A stretch of DNA of 50,767 bases from Flavobacteriaceae bacterium. Lineage in GTDB: Bacteria; Bacteroidota; Bacteroidia; Flavobacteriales; Flavobacteriaceae. The stretch lies in assembly GCA_030835825.1 (NCBI GenBank), contig JAURRA010000025.1:1-50767 (forward strand), given 5' to 3'. Numbering within the stretch: the first letter of the stretch is position 1; each line of letters starts with the position of its first letter. This document shows, one piece after another, positions 15,457-24,180 of the stretch. Under the pieces are notes generated by a model. The model searched no databases, had not been told where the DNA came from, and saw only the letters and a program-made list of their open reading frames with translations. A program made the translations under genes and the position numbers.

Positions 15457-18400
15457 GATCATTAATGATTGAAGCGTTAGTCTCTGCGGCATTTGATTGC
15501 AAGTTTTCAAGTAATTTATTGACCTCTGTTGAAATATCGGGGTAAGCATTAAAATTATCAATGAGGTGATTCAAGATATAATTGGCTTGATAATCATCAT
15601 TTAAGGCAATAAAATTGCGAGCCATTAACAATAATCCTCGCGCTGAAAACTCGGGATATTCGGGATACTCTTTAACAAGATTTTGTAATTGGTCATTTGA
15701 AGATTGAAATTGATTTTCTTGGTTCAAGAAAAAAGCCTGATAATACTTGGCCTCTGCCAAATAATTCTTCGAAACAGCTATATCTTGCAACTCAGAAAAT
15801 GATCGCTTTGACTGATCAAAAAGATTAAGTTCCAACTCGCATCTTCCTTTGATAGCCCATGTCTTGGACAACAAATCAGTTCCCAAATCTTGCACCTCCA
15901 TCAATAAACGAGCTTCTGACAGGGCATCGGTATACCCCTGTGTATCATAATAGATTTGCATTAAGTTGGAATGAGCATAACTTTGATTTTTTGGTGAAGG
16001 GTGATTGCTTGCTAAGCGTTTAAGAGGAGCAATAGCATCTGAAGATTTCCCCATGATGAGATAGGCATCCGAAAGCTGAATAAGTGCTGACTCAGAATAT
16101 GCATTCGTGGGTTGATCAATAATAAATGTCAAATGTGGAATAGCTTTTGGTAAATCGTTACTCTCAAGGAAAAGTTCACTCAAATATACATGCGATTGGA
16201 ATTGGTGTGAACCGTTGGGGAAATCAATTAAATATTTTTCTAATAGGCGTATGGCCTTAGTCACATCTCTTTCGATATATCTTTTTTGAGCGGATTCGAA
16301 ACTGAGGTCGTCAAACTGCGAATTATCGAAATCCATGAGATTAGATTTTTTAAGCCAGGCAGCATAAGCAGAAATTTCGCCCATATCAATATATATCTGT
16401 TCAATTGTGGTCAATGCTTGTCTAGATTCTTCGGGGGCAGAACGATTCAAGGCAACGGGTTTTAATGTACTCAGGGCATCACTGTTTTTACCCATATTAT
16501 AGAATAGCAATCCTTTTCTCAGGTTGGCTTTAGAAATCAAAGGACTATTAGGGATTTCAACCACCAAGCGGCTATAGCATAAAATAGCTTGGTCGTTTTT
16601 TTCTGCCTTGGCTAAGTCGTTCCCCAATATTAACAGAACATCATCGCGCCATGGCGATGAGGGAAAATCTATAGAGAAATCATTAAGTAACTGATTTTTT
16701 TTTGTCAGTTGATCTAAAAGACCCAAACATATGGCTTGCTGAAAAACTGCGTAATCATTATTCCATTTGGTCAGATTAGAAGCCTCGACATAAGCGTCAA
16801 GGGCCACACGAAAATGACTTTGGGCAAATTCACTGTCGGCAAGTCGAAGCAAAGCATCTTTTTTCCTTGCCATATCAGAAAGGCTATTGTAGGCGGAATC
16901 GAAATAAGATGCTGCACTAATAAAATCAGCAGTACTGAAATAGGCATAGCCAAGAGCATAGTCTAACTGCTTAGACTCTACAGCGTTTTCAAACGTTTTA
17001 TTTGATCGGACATTTCGGAACAGCCTAATTGCAGTTTGGTGGTTTTTAGAATCATAGGCCAGTTCTCCCAGCCAATAAGTTGAGCGCAGGCCAAGCAAAG
17101 AAGCGGCGTTACTCTCTGATGTCCTTTCAAAAAATTGTCGCGCTTTTTGGAAATTTCCATCTTGAAAAGCACTAATAGCCAAATTAAAGGTAACCGTCTG
17201 CAATGTTGCTTCATCCATAGCTTTTTTTCCAGATGCTATTATTTCATATGCGGCCTGATAATTTCTGGATGTCACATAAGCGTTAACCAAAAGCAACTCC
17301 ATTTCTTCCCTTGCAGACGAGTTAGGATATTGCGTCAGGTAGTTACTCAAAATTATAGGAACTGGCTGGAAAGGGTTGCCAATGTCATAACTAAGTTTAG
17401 CATATTGAAGGCTTGCATCGGATTTAATATCTTGATCGAAGTTGAGTTCAGAAGCATTTTTAAAAGCTGTTAAGGCTTCGGACTTTTTATCAAGTGCCAA
17501 ATAGCACTGAGCTAAATGATGGTAGGCGTTTTGAGAAACCGCATCATTGCCTTCCAAGATTCGGTTGAATTCGCTAATAGCCAATTCAAATTTATTTTGC
17601 TTGAAGTAAATATAGCCCAACTGATAAAAGTCAACATGTTCCCATTTACCTCTTATTCCTTTGTAATTTTTCAAGTAAGGCAGCGCCTCATCGTATTTTT
17701 TTAAATTGAAATAACTCTCTCCAATAATTTTAGAAAGCTGGGACACATCTTCTGATACACTTTGTTCGAGACCACGCAGAGCAAAGTCAATGGCCTTTTG
17801 AAATTCACCCTCTTTGAAGCTCTTATCTGCCTGATAGTAATTTAGACTAGACGATTGCTCTTTGGGGTCCTGCAATTGATCAAAGTATAGGGAAGCATTG
17901 AAATAATCGTCCCCTTCATAAGCCATGAAGCCCAAATAATATTTGGCGTTCTCTTTATAAATGGGACTATTGACAACCCTACTAAAATCTTTTTGGGCCT
18001 GTTCATATTTTTTACCTACAAAATAGCAGTATCCCCTTTCAAAGTATAACTCATCTCTTTGATTGGATGTAAGTTTTTGCTCATCTACTTTTTCAAACCA
18101 TTTTAAAGCATATGCAGATTGACGATTTCTAAAATAAAATTGAGCAACATCAAAATAAGCTGAGTTACGACGAGGATGTGCAGGATATGTATAAATAAAA
18201 TCATCCATCAATTGCTCAGCATTTTTTTGTTTTGTCCTCACCGCTGAACTAGCCGTATAATACGCTGACTCTGCTTTGATAAAATCGCTAGATGATGATT
18301 CACTGACACTCTCAAAAAGAGTTATTGCTGCCTGATATTGCCCTGAATCAAATAGACTAACAGCTCTCTGAAACTGACTGATTTCGGGGTCATAGGCGCC

Positions 18401-18472
18401 AGATGATTGAGACAACAATGGAGAACTAATGACCAGTAGCAGTAAAACAATAAAAGATTTTAAATTATTCAT
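15449..18472 (-). CDS. Large exported tetratricopeptide-repeat protein
   Basis: A 1007-aa protein with signal peptide MNNLKSFIVLLLLVISSPLLS. The rest is almost wholly TPR-type helix pairs. Recurrent blocks include FDSGQYQAAITLFESV, YYFVGKKYEQAQKDFSRV-like units, YFKQNKFELAISEFNRIL, YFSTADFISAASYFDSAY and YLIMGKSSDAIAPLKRLA, so roughly twenty repeats are plausible. Such solenoids scaffold protein complexes; in the periplasm of Bacteroidota they accompany secretion and assembly systems. The eight-base overlap with the following beta-barrel gene implies a working pair. It heads a five-gene leftward operon and is divergent from ftsE. Confidence 0.85.
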   Translation of the reverse strand: MNNLKSFIVLLLLVISSPLLSQSSGAYDPEISQFQRAVSLFDSGQYQAAITLFESVSESSSSDFIKAESAYYTASSAVRTKQKNAEQLMDDFIYTYPAHPRRNSAYFDVAQFYFRNRQSAYALKWFEKVDEQKLTSNQRDELYFERGYCYFVGKKYEQAQKDFSRVVNSPIYKENAKYYLGFMAYEGDDYFNASLYFDQLQDPKEQSSSLNYYQADKSFKEGEFQKAIDFALRGLEQSVSEDVSQLSKIIGESYFNLKKYDEALPYLKNYKGIRGKWEHVDFYQLGYIYFKQNKFELAISEFNRILEGNDAVSQNAYHHLAQCYLALDKKSEALTAFKNASELNFDQDIKSDASLQYAKLSYDIGNPFQPVPIILSNYLTQYPNSSAREEMELLLVNAYVTSRNYQAAYEIIASGKKAMDEATLQTVTFNLAISAFQDGNFQKARQFFERTSESNAASLLGLRSTYWLGELAYDSKNHQTAIRLFRNVRSNKTFENAVESKQLDYALGYAYFSTADFISAASYFDSAYNSLSDMARKKDALLRLADSEFAQSHFRVALDAYVEASNLTKWNNDYAVFQQAICLGLLDQLTKKNQLLNDFSIDFPSSPWRDDVLLILGNDLAKAEKNDQAILCYSRLVVEIPNSPLISKANLRKGLLFYNMGKNSDALSTLKPVALNRSAPEESRQALTTIEQIYIDMGEISAYAAWLKKSNLMDFDNSQFDDLSFESAQKRYIERDVTKAIRLLEKYLIDFPNGSHQFQSHVYLSELFLESNDLPKAIPHLTFIIDQPTNAYSESALIQLSDAYLIMGKSSDAIAPLKRLASNHPSPKNQSYAHSNLMQIYYDTQGYTDALSEARLLMEVQDLGTDLLSKTWAIKGRCELELNLFDQSKRSFSELQDIAVSKNYLAEAKYYQAFFLNQENQFQSSNDQLQNLVKEYPEYPEFSARGLLLMARNFIALNDDYQANYILNHLIDNFNAYPDISTEVNKLLENLQSNAAETNASIINDHE

Positions 18473-18662
18473 TCTAACATACAGGTTAAAGGCTTGTGCA
18501 TCGGTAACAAAGTTATTACTAATAACGCTTACTTATTCTTCAAAGTATTAAAGAGATTTTATTTATTCAATCTACTCATTTGACCCTAATAGAATTGGTC
18601 ATTCACTTTATTAAGTAATTTAATTGTGATACTTTTACCCTACTTTCAAAGCAATAACATCT
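18473..18662. promoter_or_regulatory. Divergent promoter region, TPR operon / ftsE
   Basis: A 190-bp AT-rich gap between oppositely oriented genes that must hold both promoters. On the minus strand TAACTTTG (18515-18508) is a perfect -7 match for the TPR operon, although the nearest TTTG is too far upstream (25 bp). On the plus strand only imperfect boxes (TACTTTTA, TACTTTCA) lie before ftsE. I see no small RNA or riboswitch. Confidence 0.4.
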
Positions 18663-19346
18663 ATGAGTGACTCTGTAGTATCATTTCGAGGCGTTTCAAT
18701 AGTTCAAGGAGATAAAGAGATTTTGACCAATGTAAATTTTGAGATGAAAAAAGGAGATTTTGTTTATCTCATCGGAAAAACAGGAATGGGAAAAAGTAGT
18801 TTTATAAAAACTTTAAACGGAGAATTGCCATTAAAATCTGGAGAAGGATCGATCGTTGGTTACGATCTGAAACAACTCAAATCAAAAGATATCCCGATGC
18901 TGCGTCGGCAAATTGGTGTTGTATTTCAAGATTTTAAACTCTTAGGTGATCGGAGTATTAATGACAACCTGAAATTTGTTTTACAAGCCACAGGTTGGAA
19001 AGACAAAAAAGCTATTCAAGAAAAAAGTAGGGTTGTTTTGGATAGCGTGGGCATGTCAAGTTCTGGAAATAAATTTCCGCACGAATTATCAGGGGGTGAG
19101 CAACAAAGGGTTGCCATTGCGCGAGCTCTGCTCAATAATCCGGAGTTGATATTGGCCGATGAACCAACTGGTAACCTCGATCCACAAACCAGTTTTGAAG
19201 TAATGGAGGTCTTACGAGAACTCAATAGCCAAGGGCAAACTTTTCTTATGGCGACACATGATTATGCCATACTATCCAAATACCCATCCCGAACTTTAAA
19301 GTGCGAGAATAGTAGCGTTTTTGAAGTAGTTCAACGTCAGTCTTAA
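18663..19346 (+). CDS. ftsE: Cell division ATP-binding protein FtsE
   Basis: A 227-aa ABC ATPase. The Walker A is GKTGMGKSS (about 38-46), the Q-loop is VVFQDFKLL, the signature is LSGGEQQRVAIARAL (about 140-154), Walker B is LILADEPTGNLD and the switch His lies in MATHD. FKLLGDRSINDNL after the Q-loop is typical of FtsE, which with FtsX controls peptidoglycan hydrolases at the septum. No ftsX follows: the next gene starts immediately after the stop (TAAATG) and is a glycosyltransferase. An LolD-type assignment is possible, but the sequence is closer to FtsE. Confidence 0.88.
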   Translation: MSDSVVSFRGVSIVQGDKEILTNVNFEMKKGDFVYLIGKTGMGKSSFIKTLNGELPLKSGEGSIVGYDLKQLKSKDIPMLRRQIGVVFQDFKLLGDRSINDNLKFVLQATGWKDKKAIQEKSRVVLDSVGMSSSGNKFPHELSGGEQQRVAIARALLNNPELILADEPTGNLDPQTSFEVMEVLRELNSQGQTFLMATHDYAILSKYPSRTLKCENSSVFEVVQRQS

Positions 19347-20225
19347 ATGATTTCAATTTTAATTCCTGCTTATAATAATGATGTCGCACAATTGGTGGAA
19401 ATTTTGCTCCATCAGGCCGAGCGGTCACACTTTCCATTCGAAATGATTATTGCTGATGATGGATCTACGGAAAATTTTGAACAAAACAGACTTCTCAACC
19501 ATAAAGAGCATTGCAGCTATTTTAGGTTTGAGCTAAACAAAGGACGAACTGCCACGAGACATTGGTTGGCCAACCAGGCTAAATACCCATGGCTGCTGTT
19601 CCTTGATAGCGATGTCATTCCAGTTAATGAAGATTTTTACTCCAATTATATTTCTGTAATCAAGAATAAAATTCATTGTAAGGTAGCTATTGGTGGCTAT
19701 GCCTATAGAAAGGTAAGTGAATTGAATTTTAATCTCAGGAGACAATTCGGCCGCAAAAGAGAGGAAGTTCCAGCACAAATTCGAATGAAAGCACCTTATA
19801 GATATGTTTTTTCGGGTAATTTATTAATCGACAAAGTGACTTTTTTAGCTTGCAACCCTAAAGATATAGAAGGATATGGCTTAGACCTGGTGCTAAGCGG
19901 TTCCCTTGAAAGGAATGAGACAAGCATACTTCATGTAGACAACCCTGTCTATCACGACGGCTTAGAGGATAATAAGAGGTTTTTGAGTAAGTGCCGCCAA
20001 ACCGCAGAGCAAATTATTGCATTTGAACAAAGAGGTCTTGTCAGTGCATCGCAAAGCAAACTGTTAGCGACACGTCAAAAGATCATATCAAAAAATCTTC
20101 TGTTAATAATACGATTATGGCTATGGTTAAAAATGCCATTTTTAAAACTGATTTTACAGCTTGGTATTGCACCTTTATTTTATTTAGACTTCTATAAATT
20201 GTATTTCAGTCTTTCGAAAAAATAA
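19347..20225 (+). CDS. Glycosyltransferase family 2
   Basis: A 292-aa GT-A enzyme. The N-terminus SILIPAYNNDVAQLVEIL, the nucleotide-sugar motif IIADDGSTENF (about 33-43) and the DxD-like LFLDSDVIP (about 83-91) are classic GT2 signatures. The C-terminal 40 residues are hydrophobic and basic (LLLIIRLWLWLKMPFLKLIL), suggesting membrane attachment. It begins directly after the ftsE stop codon and is presumably co-transcribed with it, yet it functionally belongs to the glycan locus to its right. It converges with fdtA, with only four bases between the stops. Donor and acceptor are unknown. Confidence 0.9.
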   Translation: MISILIPAYNNDVAQLVEILLHQAERSHFPFEMIIADDGSTENFEQNRLLNHKEHCSYFRFELNKGRTATRHWLANQAKYPWLLFLDSDVIPVNEDFYSNYISVIKNKIHCKVAIGGYAYRKVSELNFNLRRQFGRKREEVPAQIRMKAPYRYVFSGNLLIDKVTFLACNPKDIEGYGLDLVLSGSLERNETSILHVDNPVYHDGLEDNKRFLSKCRQTAEQIIAFEQRGLVSASQSKLLATRQKIISKNLLLIIRLWLWLKMPFLKLILQLGIAPLFYLDFYKLYFSLSKK

Positions 20226-20229
20226 TAGA

Positions 20230-20634
20230 TTATAATTTTGAAGCTCTAAAACTATCATACGCCCTGATATAGTCCGTTTCATCGAACATTTCAGAAGCTA
20301 AAACCAAACATACTGCTCCCGAGGAAAAATTACCCAATTCGCGCCAAATTCCAGTAGGAATCAGAAGGCCAATATGGGGTTTATTTAACATGATTTTCTG
20401 TTGTTGGTGTCCATCGTCAATCAGTACTTCAAAACTTCCACTCAATGCAACCAGACATTGCACTAAAGATTTATGAGCGTGACCGCCGCGATGGGCATCA
20501 CTGGGGACATCGTATAAGTAATATACCCGCTTGATAGGAAAAGGAAGCACTGTGCCTTCTATGACTGCCAATGAACCTCTCGGATCCTTCAGACAAGGAA
20601 TTTCAATTTGAATAACGTTTTCTAATGTATTCAT
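20230..20634 (-). CDS. fdtA: dTDP-4-oxo-6-deoxyglucose 3,4-ketoisomerase (FdtA/QdtA-type cupin)
   Basis: A 134-aa single-domain cupin of the WxcM-like/FdtA family. The start IQIEIPCLKDPRGSLAVIEG, the segment FPIKRVYYLYDVP and the catalytic HRGGHAHK (His52/His54) are diagnostic, as is the C-terminal YIRAYDSF. These enzymes isomerise dTDP-4-keto-6-deoxyglucose to the 3-keto sugar, the substrate for FdtB-type transamination. FdtA (galacto product) and QdtA (gluco product) cannot be separated with certainty by eye. Its ATG overlaps the stop of the preceding glycosyltransferase by four bases. fdtB lies 3.5 kb away on the same strand rather than adjacent. Confidence 0.85.
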   Translation of the reverse strand: MNTLENVIQIEIPCLKDPRGSLAVIEGTVLPFPIKRVYYLYDVPSDAHRGGHAHKSLVQCLVALSGSFEVLIDDGHQQQKIMLNKPHIGLLIPTGIWRELGNFSSGAVCLVLASEMFDETDYIRAYDSFRASKL

Positions 20635-21734
20635 GATGGCAGATTAAGATAGTCCTGCCATTGCCGCGCAATGCCAGCTACTGATAAATGGTCAACACTA
20701 GACTTGGCATTTGCTTTGCAAAAATCGTATAGGTCTTGATCAAAGATAAGACGATTCATCGCCTCTGCAAAAGCATGAGGGTCATAATTTCTAATTAGTA
20801 GACCATTTTGTTCGTGCTGAACAATTTCAGAAGGGCCCGATTCACAATCAACGGAAACCACAGGGGTTCCTAGAGAAAGCGCCTCAATAAGGACCCTAGG
20901 GAATCCTTCATAGCGACTTGTAAGACATATAAATTTGGCTTTCTTAATGACATAAAACGGATAATCCACAAAAGGAATCCAAAGAATATTATTAGCGATA
21001 CCAAGCGCTTTTGCAAAGGCTTTTAAATGCTGTTCATCCGGTCCCGATCCCAGTAAAACCAATGGCATCTGCTGGGAGGCGAGATCAGACTTTTGATAGG
21101 CCTCTAAAAGCAGTCTTATATTTTTACTCTTATCTTCTAATCGACCACAAAAAAGAATGAATTTTTTTGGAAGATCAGAGAAAAGATCTGAAGAAAACGA
21201 TGGAGCACTGGTCTCTGGCAAAGGATTCGGAATGGCAACAACCGACGTGATGCCTAGTTCGAAATTGGCCTTATCAGCCGCTTTTTTTGAAACAGCAACG
21301 AGACGCCGATCTTGGTACAACCATCTATTAACTCTTTTACTTGATGTAAAAACATTCTTGAAATTGTAATTTCTGATTAAGTATATTGCAGATTTTGGAT
21401 AAAGGCATTTGGTCACAATAATTTCTCTAAAAATGCTAACCCTCGCCCTATTGTCAATAATTAAATCAAATTTTTCATGTTCCAAAAAACGGCGAAATAC
21501 CAAAAGCTTTTTTAGTCGCGTAAACAGCGGGTGAAACTTAGATTTTACAGCGTGAATTTCAAACAATCTGCCTGTAAAAGAATAGGACACTCCCTTTAGG
21601 ACTGTCGCGACACAAACCTCATAACCCAATTTCTCAAAGACAAATGTCAAAGCAGCTGCAGAACGTTGCGCACCGCCATGACTCAATGAAGAAGCCACAA
21701 TACAAACTTTTTTTTTGTACGAATTTTGGTGCAT
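20631..21734 (-). CDS. Glycosyltransferase family 4
   Basis: A 367-aa GT-B enzyme. The N-terminal domain starts KKVCIVASSLSHGGAQRSAAAL, a glycine-rich acceptor-side loop typical of GT4. The C-terminal donor domain has FILFCGRLEDKSKN and the EALSLGTPVVSVDCESGPSEI block with the nucleotide-sugar-binding glutamates, followed by NGLLI. It probably transfers a hexose or N-acetylhexosamine to a lipid-linked glycan at the cytoplasmic membrane face. It overlaps fdtA by four bases. Its start is 32 bp from the divergent glycosyltransferase, with a palindromic promoter region between. Confidence 0.9.
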   Translation of the reverse strand: MHQNSYKKKVCIVASSLSHGGAQRSAAALTFVFEKLGYEVCVATVLKGVSYSFTGRLFEIHAVKSKFHPLFTRLKKLLVFRRFLEHEKFDLIIDNRARVSIFREIIVTKCLYPKSAIYLIRNYNFKNVFTSSKRVNRWLYQDRRLVAVSKKAADKANFELGITSVVAIPNPLPETSAPSFSSDLFSDLPKKFILFCGRLEDKSKNIRLLLEAYQKSDLASQQMPLVLLGSGPDEQHLKAFAKALGIANNILWIPFVDYPFYVIKKAKFICLTSRYEGFPRVLIEALSLGTPVVSVDCESGPSEIVQHEQNGLLIRNYDPHAFAEAMNRLIFDQDLYDFCKANAKSSVDHLSVAGIARQWQDYLNLPS

Positions 21735-21740
21735 TTAAAG

Positions 21741-21760
21741 TTATATTTGAACAAATGTAA
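21741..21760. promoter_or_regulatory. Palindromic pair of opposing -7 boxes between glycosyltransferases
   Basis: The 20-bp sequence TTATATTTGAACAAATGTAA is nearly self-complementary. It contains TATATTTG (21742-21749) for the rightward gene (ATG 21767) and, on the other strand, TACATTTG (21759-21752) for the leftward gene (ATG 21734). Each box is a perfect TAnnTTTG with a predicted leader of about 14 nt. No well-spaced -33 element is found for either. Confidence 0.5.
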
Positions 21761-21766
21761 TCATTA

Positions 21767-22906
21767 ATGAAGATTCTGCTACTCGGCGAATATAACGCTT
21801 CTCACTTCAACCTAAAACAAGCACTAATCGCATTGGGTCATCAAGTTCTATTGGTAGGTCACGGCGATGGTTTCAAAAAGCGTTCCGCAGATATTCTATT
21901 CAAACAACGATTCCAGCGTGGTTTTTGGTATTACTTTAGAAGGGTAATCCATAGGTTGACAAAACTAGATTTGAACAGCATTAGTATGTCTAGTCAATTT
22001 AAAAAACACCAAAGCAAATTCAAAGACTTTGACATTGTCCAATTGATCAATGAACGGCCATTTGGTTGTGTTCCAAAAACTGAATTAGAACTATTGGCTT
22101 ATATTTTCAAGCACAATAAAAAAGTGTTTCTGTTATCTAATGGAACAGACTACGTCAGTGTCAAATTTGCCATGGATAAAAAGTACAGATACGGCATTTT
22201 AACGCCCTATTTCGAGGGAAAAGGTTCTTATAAGGATTTCCTGCCAGCTTTAATTTACCTTAGTCCAGGACACAAAATTCTTCATGACTTTGTTTACGAT
22301 AATATACGTGGTGTATGTTCTTCTGACTTGGATTATCACCTGCCCTTACTAGGACACCCCAAGCATTTAGGATTGATGCCGCATCCTATATTTCTTGAAA
22401 ATTTGTCGTTTAAAAGGCTTGACACCTCTGGTAAGATTGTTATTTTTCATGGGATTAATTCTCGAAATTACTTCAAAAAGGGCAATGATATATTTGAACA
22501 AGCACTTTTAAAATTGAAGTCTACGCACGCTGACAGAATTCTAATCAAGACAGTTAAAGACCTGCCGCATCAGGAATATTTAGAGGCTTATAACGACGCC
22601 CACATCGTTTTAGATATGGTCTATGCCTATGACCAAGGTTACAATGCCCTAGAAAGTATGGCCAAAGGAAAAGTCGTATTTACTGGCGCAGAACAGGAAT
22701 GGTTAGATTATTATCAACTCAAGGAAGATGAAGTCGCTATAAACGCACTTCCCGATCCAGATCAAATATACGTCAAGCTTTGCGAGTTGATTGACAATCC
22801 GAGTTTAATAGACAAGATTAGTCGTTCGGCACGAATTTTTGTAGAAAAAACGCATGACGCCCATTTGATAGCAAGACGCAGTCTTAAAATCTGGCAAAGG
22901 TCTTAA
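21767..22906 (+). CDS. Glycosyltransferase, GT-B fold (family 1/4-like)
   Basis: A 379-aa protein with a Rossmann-like start MKILLLGEYNASHFNLKQAL and a C-terminal donor-type domain (VIFHGINSRNYFKKGNDIF, then HIVLDMVYAYDQGYNALESM and AKGKVVFTGAE). The E-x7-E-like pattern around NALESMAKGKVV is that of GT-B transferases, but similarity is weaker than in the neighbouring GT4. It is the only rightward gene inside the leftward wzx-GT4-fdtA block. Its stop codon overlaps that of wzx by shared bases (TTAA). Substrate unknown. Confidence 0.78.
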   Translation: MKILLLGEYNASHFNLKQALIALGHQVLLVGHGDGFKKRSADILFKQRFQRGFWYYFRRVIHRLTKLDLNSISMSSQFKKHQSKFKDFDIVQLINERPFGCVPKTELELLAYIFKHNKKVFLLSNGTDYVSVKFAMDKKYRYGILTPYFEGKGSYKDFLPALIYLSPGHKILHDFVYDNIRGVCSSDLDYHLPLLGHPKHLGLMPHPIFLENLSFKRLDTSGKIVIFHGINSRNYFKKGNDIFEQALLKLKSTHADRILIKTVKDLPHQEYLEAYNDAHIVLDMVYAYDQGYNALESMAKGKVVFTGAEQEWLDYYQLKEDEVAINALPDPDQIYVKLCELIDNPSLIDKISRSARIFVEKTHDAHLIARRSLKIWQRS

Positions 22907-24180
22907 GGAGTTTTAAGAAAATACCGCCGTATCAACCATGTAACAAAACCAAAATAAATGACATAGCGCACAAAATGCGCTATCACGACTCCTTCGGTTC
23001 CATAAATTGGTATAAAAACAAGAGACAATCCAAAAAATAGCATCATGGACATGATTTCTGAAGCAATAAAACTTCGAATCATTTTCTTAGCCAAAAATTG
23101 ATGTGCTACCACAACCGCAGCTAATCTCACAAAATCTCCCATCAACTGCCATTTAAACAAGGGGGCCATCCCATTAAAATCGGGATAAATCAACTGCACG
23201 ATGAAGTCGCGGAAAATATATATGGTTAACATCCCCAAGCCAAACAGAGGAAGAAGCGTTTTGTAAATATGGAAAACCTCTGATTTGAAATCAAATCTTG
23301 TAGAAATTTTGGCAAACTTCGGAATCACATAGAGGCTATAAATAGCCGTCGAAAATACCATGTAATTTTTTGAAATATTGGTAATGGCGGTCCAATAGCC
23401 GGCTTCATTGATATTCAAAACACGTTCAAGAACATCTCGCAAATATATTTCGACAGTATTTAACAAAATGTTCGAGACAAATGACATCAAGGTAAAGGCC
23501 AATAGTGCGTTTCCAAATTTATCGTGCCATTTTGGGCGAATGTTATAAATCAGCGGTTTCAACGTTTTTCCAAAAATGAACAACAAGGTAATTAGCTGAA
23601 CAAAAGGTCCAATGGCAATTGCTAAGAGAACCCCTTTCAAATGATTAAAATAGAGGCCGATTAAAATAAGTAAGGCCGATACAATATAGGCCACAAGCTC
23701 AATTTTTGCATACTTTTTCACTTGTGACATGCCATGAACCACAGCATTAAAAATTCGATGTAGCCCAATCGCTGGTGCTACAATAGCCAAGGCGTAAAAT
23801 ATTTCTGCGAATTGCGCGCTATCAAAAAACCAACGTGACAAAGGCTTTGCAAAAATCAGTAGCACTAAAGCAGAAACCAAACTACCTCCCAGAGCAAATA
23901 AAAATGATGTTGACATTAATTTTTTCAACTCATGTGGTTCGTTTTCATTTTGGGAAACAAATTTGACCATTCCGCTAAAAACACCCATTGAGGTCAAACT
24001 TGTCAGCATGGCTAAAATGTTTCTTAAATCTCCAATTTTTGCAATGCCATACTCTTCTAAAGATTTAGCCAGGATTCTTTGAACACCAAGGGTTATCGTT
24101 AATCGAATTGCGATAACCATACTATTCGCGCTAGTCACACCCAGTAATCGATTTTTTTTCAATCCTTTAATCCAATTCAT
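22903..24180 (-). CDS. Wzx-type O-antigen/polysaccharide flippase
   Basis: A 425-aa MOP-superfamily membrane protein with about twelve hydrophobic helices. The N-terminal part (IGDLRNILAMLTSLTSMGVFSGMVKFVSQ) matches the O-antigen translocase (WzxE-like) group. Such flippases move undecaprenyl-linked oligosaccharide repeat units across the inner membrane. Its ATG overlaps the fdtB stop by four bases, so fdtB and wzx are coupled. No Wzy polymerase or WaaL ligase is recognisable nearby. Confidence 0.87.
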   Translation of the reverse strand: MNWIKGLKKNRLLGVTSANSMVIAIRLTITLGVQRILAKSLEEYGIAKIGDLRNILAMLTSLTSMGVFSGMVKFVSQNENEPHELKKLMSTSFLFALGGSLVSALVLLIFAKPLSRWFFDSAQFAEIFYALAIVAPAIGLHRIFNAVVHGMSQVKKYAKIELVAYIVSALLILIGLYFNHLKGVLLAIAIGPFVQLITLLFIFGKTLKPLIYNIRPKWHDKFGNALLAFTLMSFVSNILLNTVEIYLRDVLERVLNINEAGYWTAITNISKNYMVFSTAIYSLYVIPKFAKISTRFDFKSEVFHIYKTLLPLFGLGMLTIYIFRDFIVQLIYPDFNGMAPLFKWQLMGDFVRLAAVVVAHQFLAKKMIRSFIASEIMSMMLFFGLSLVFIPIYGTEGVVIAHFVRYVIYFGFVTWLIRRYFLKTP

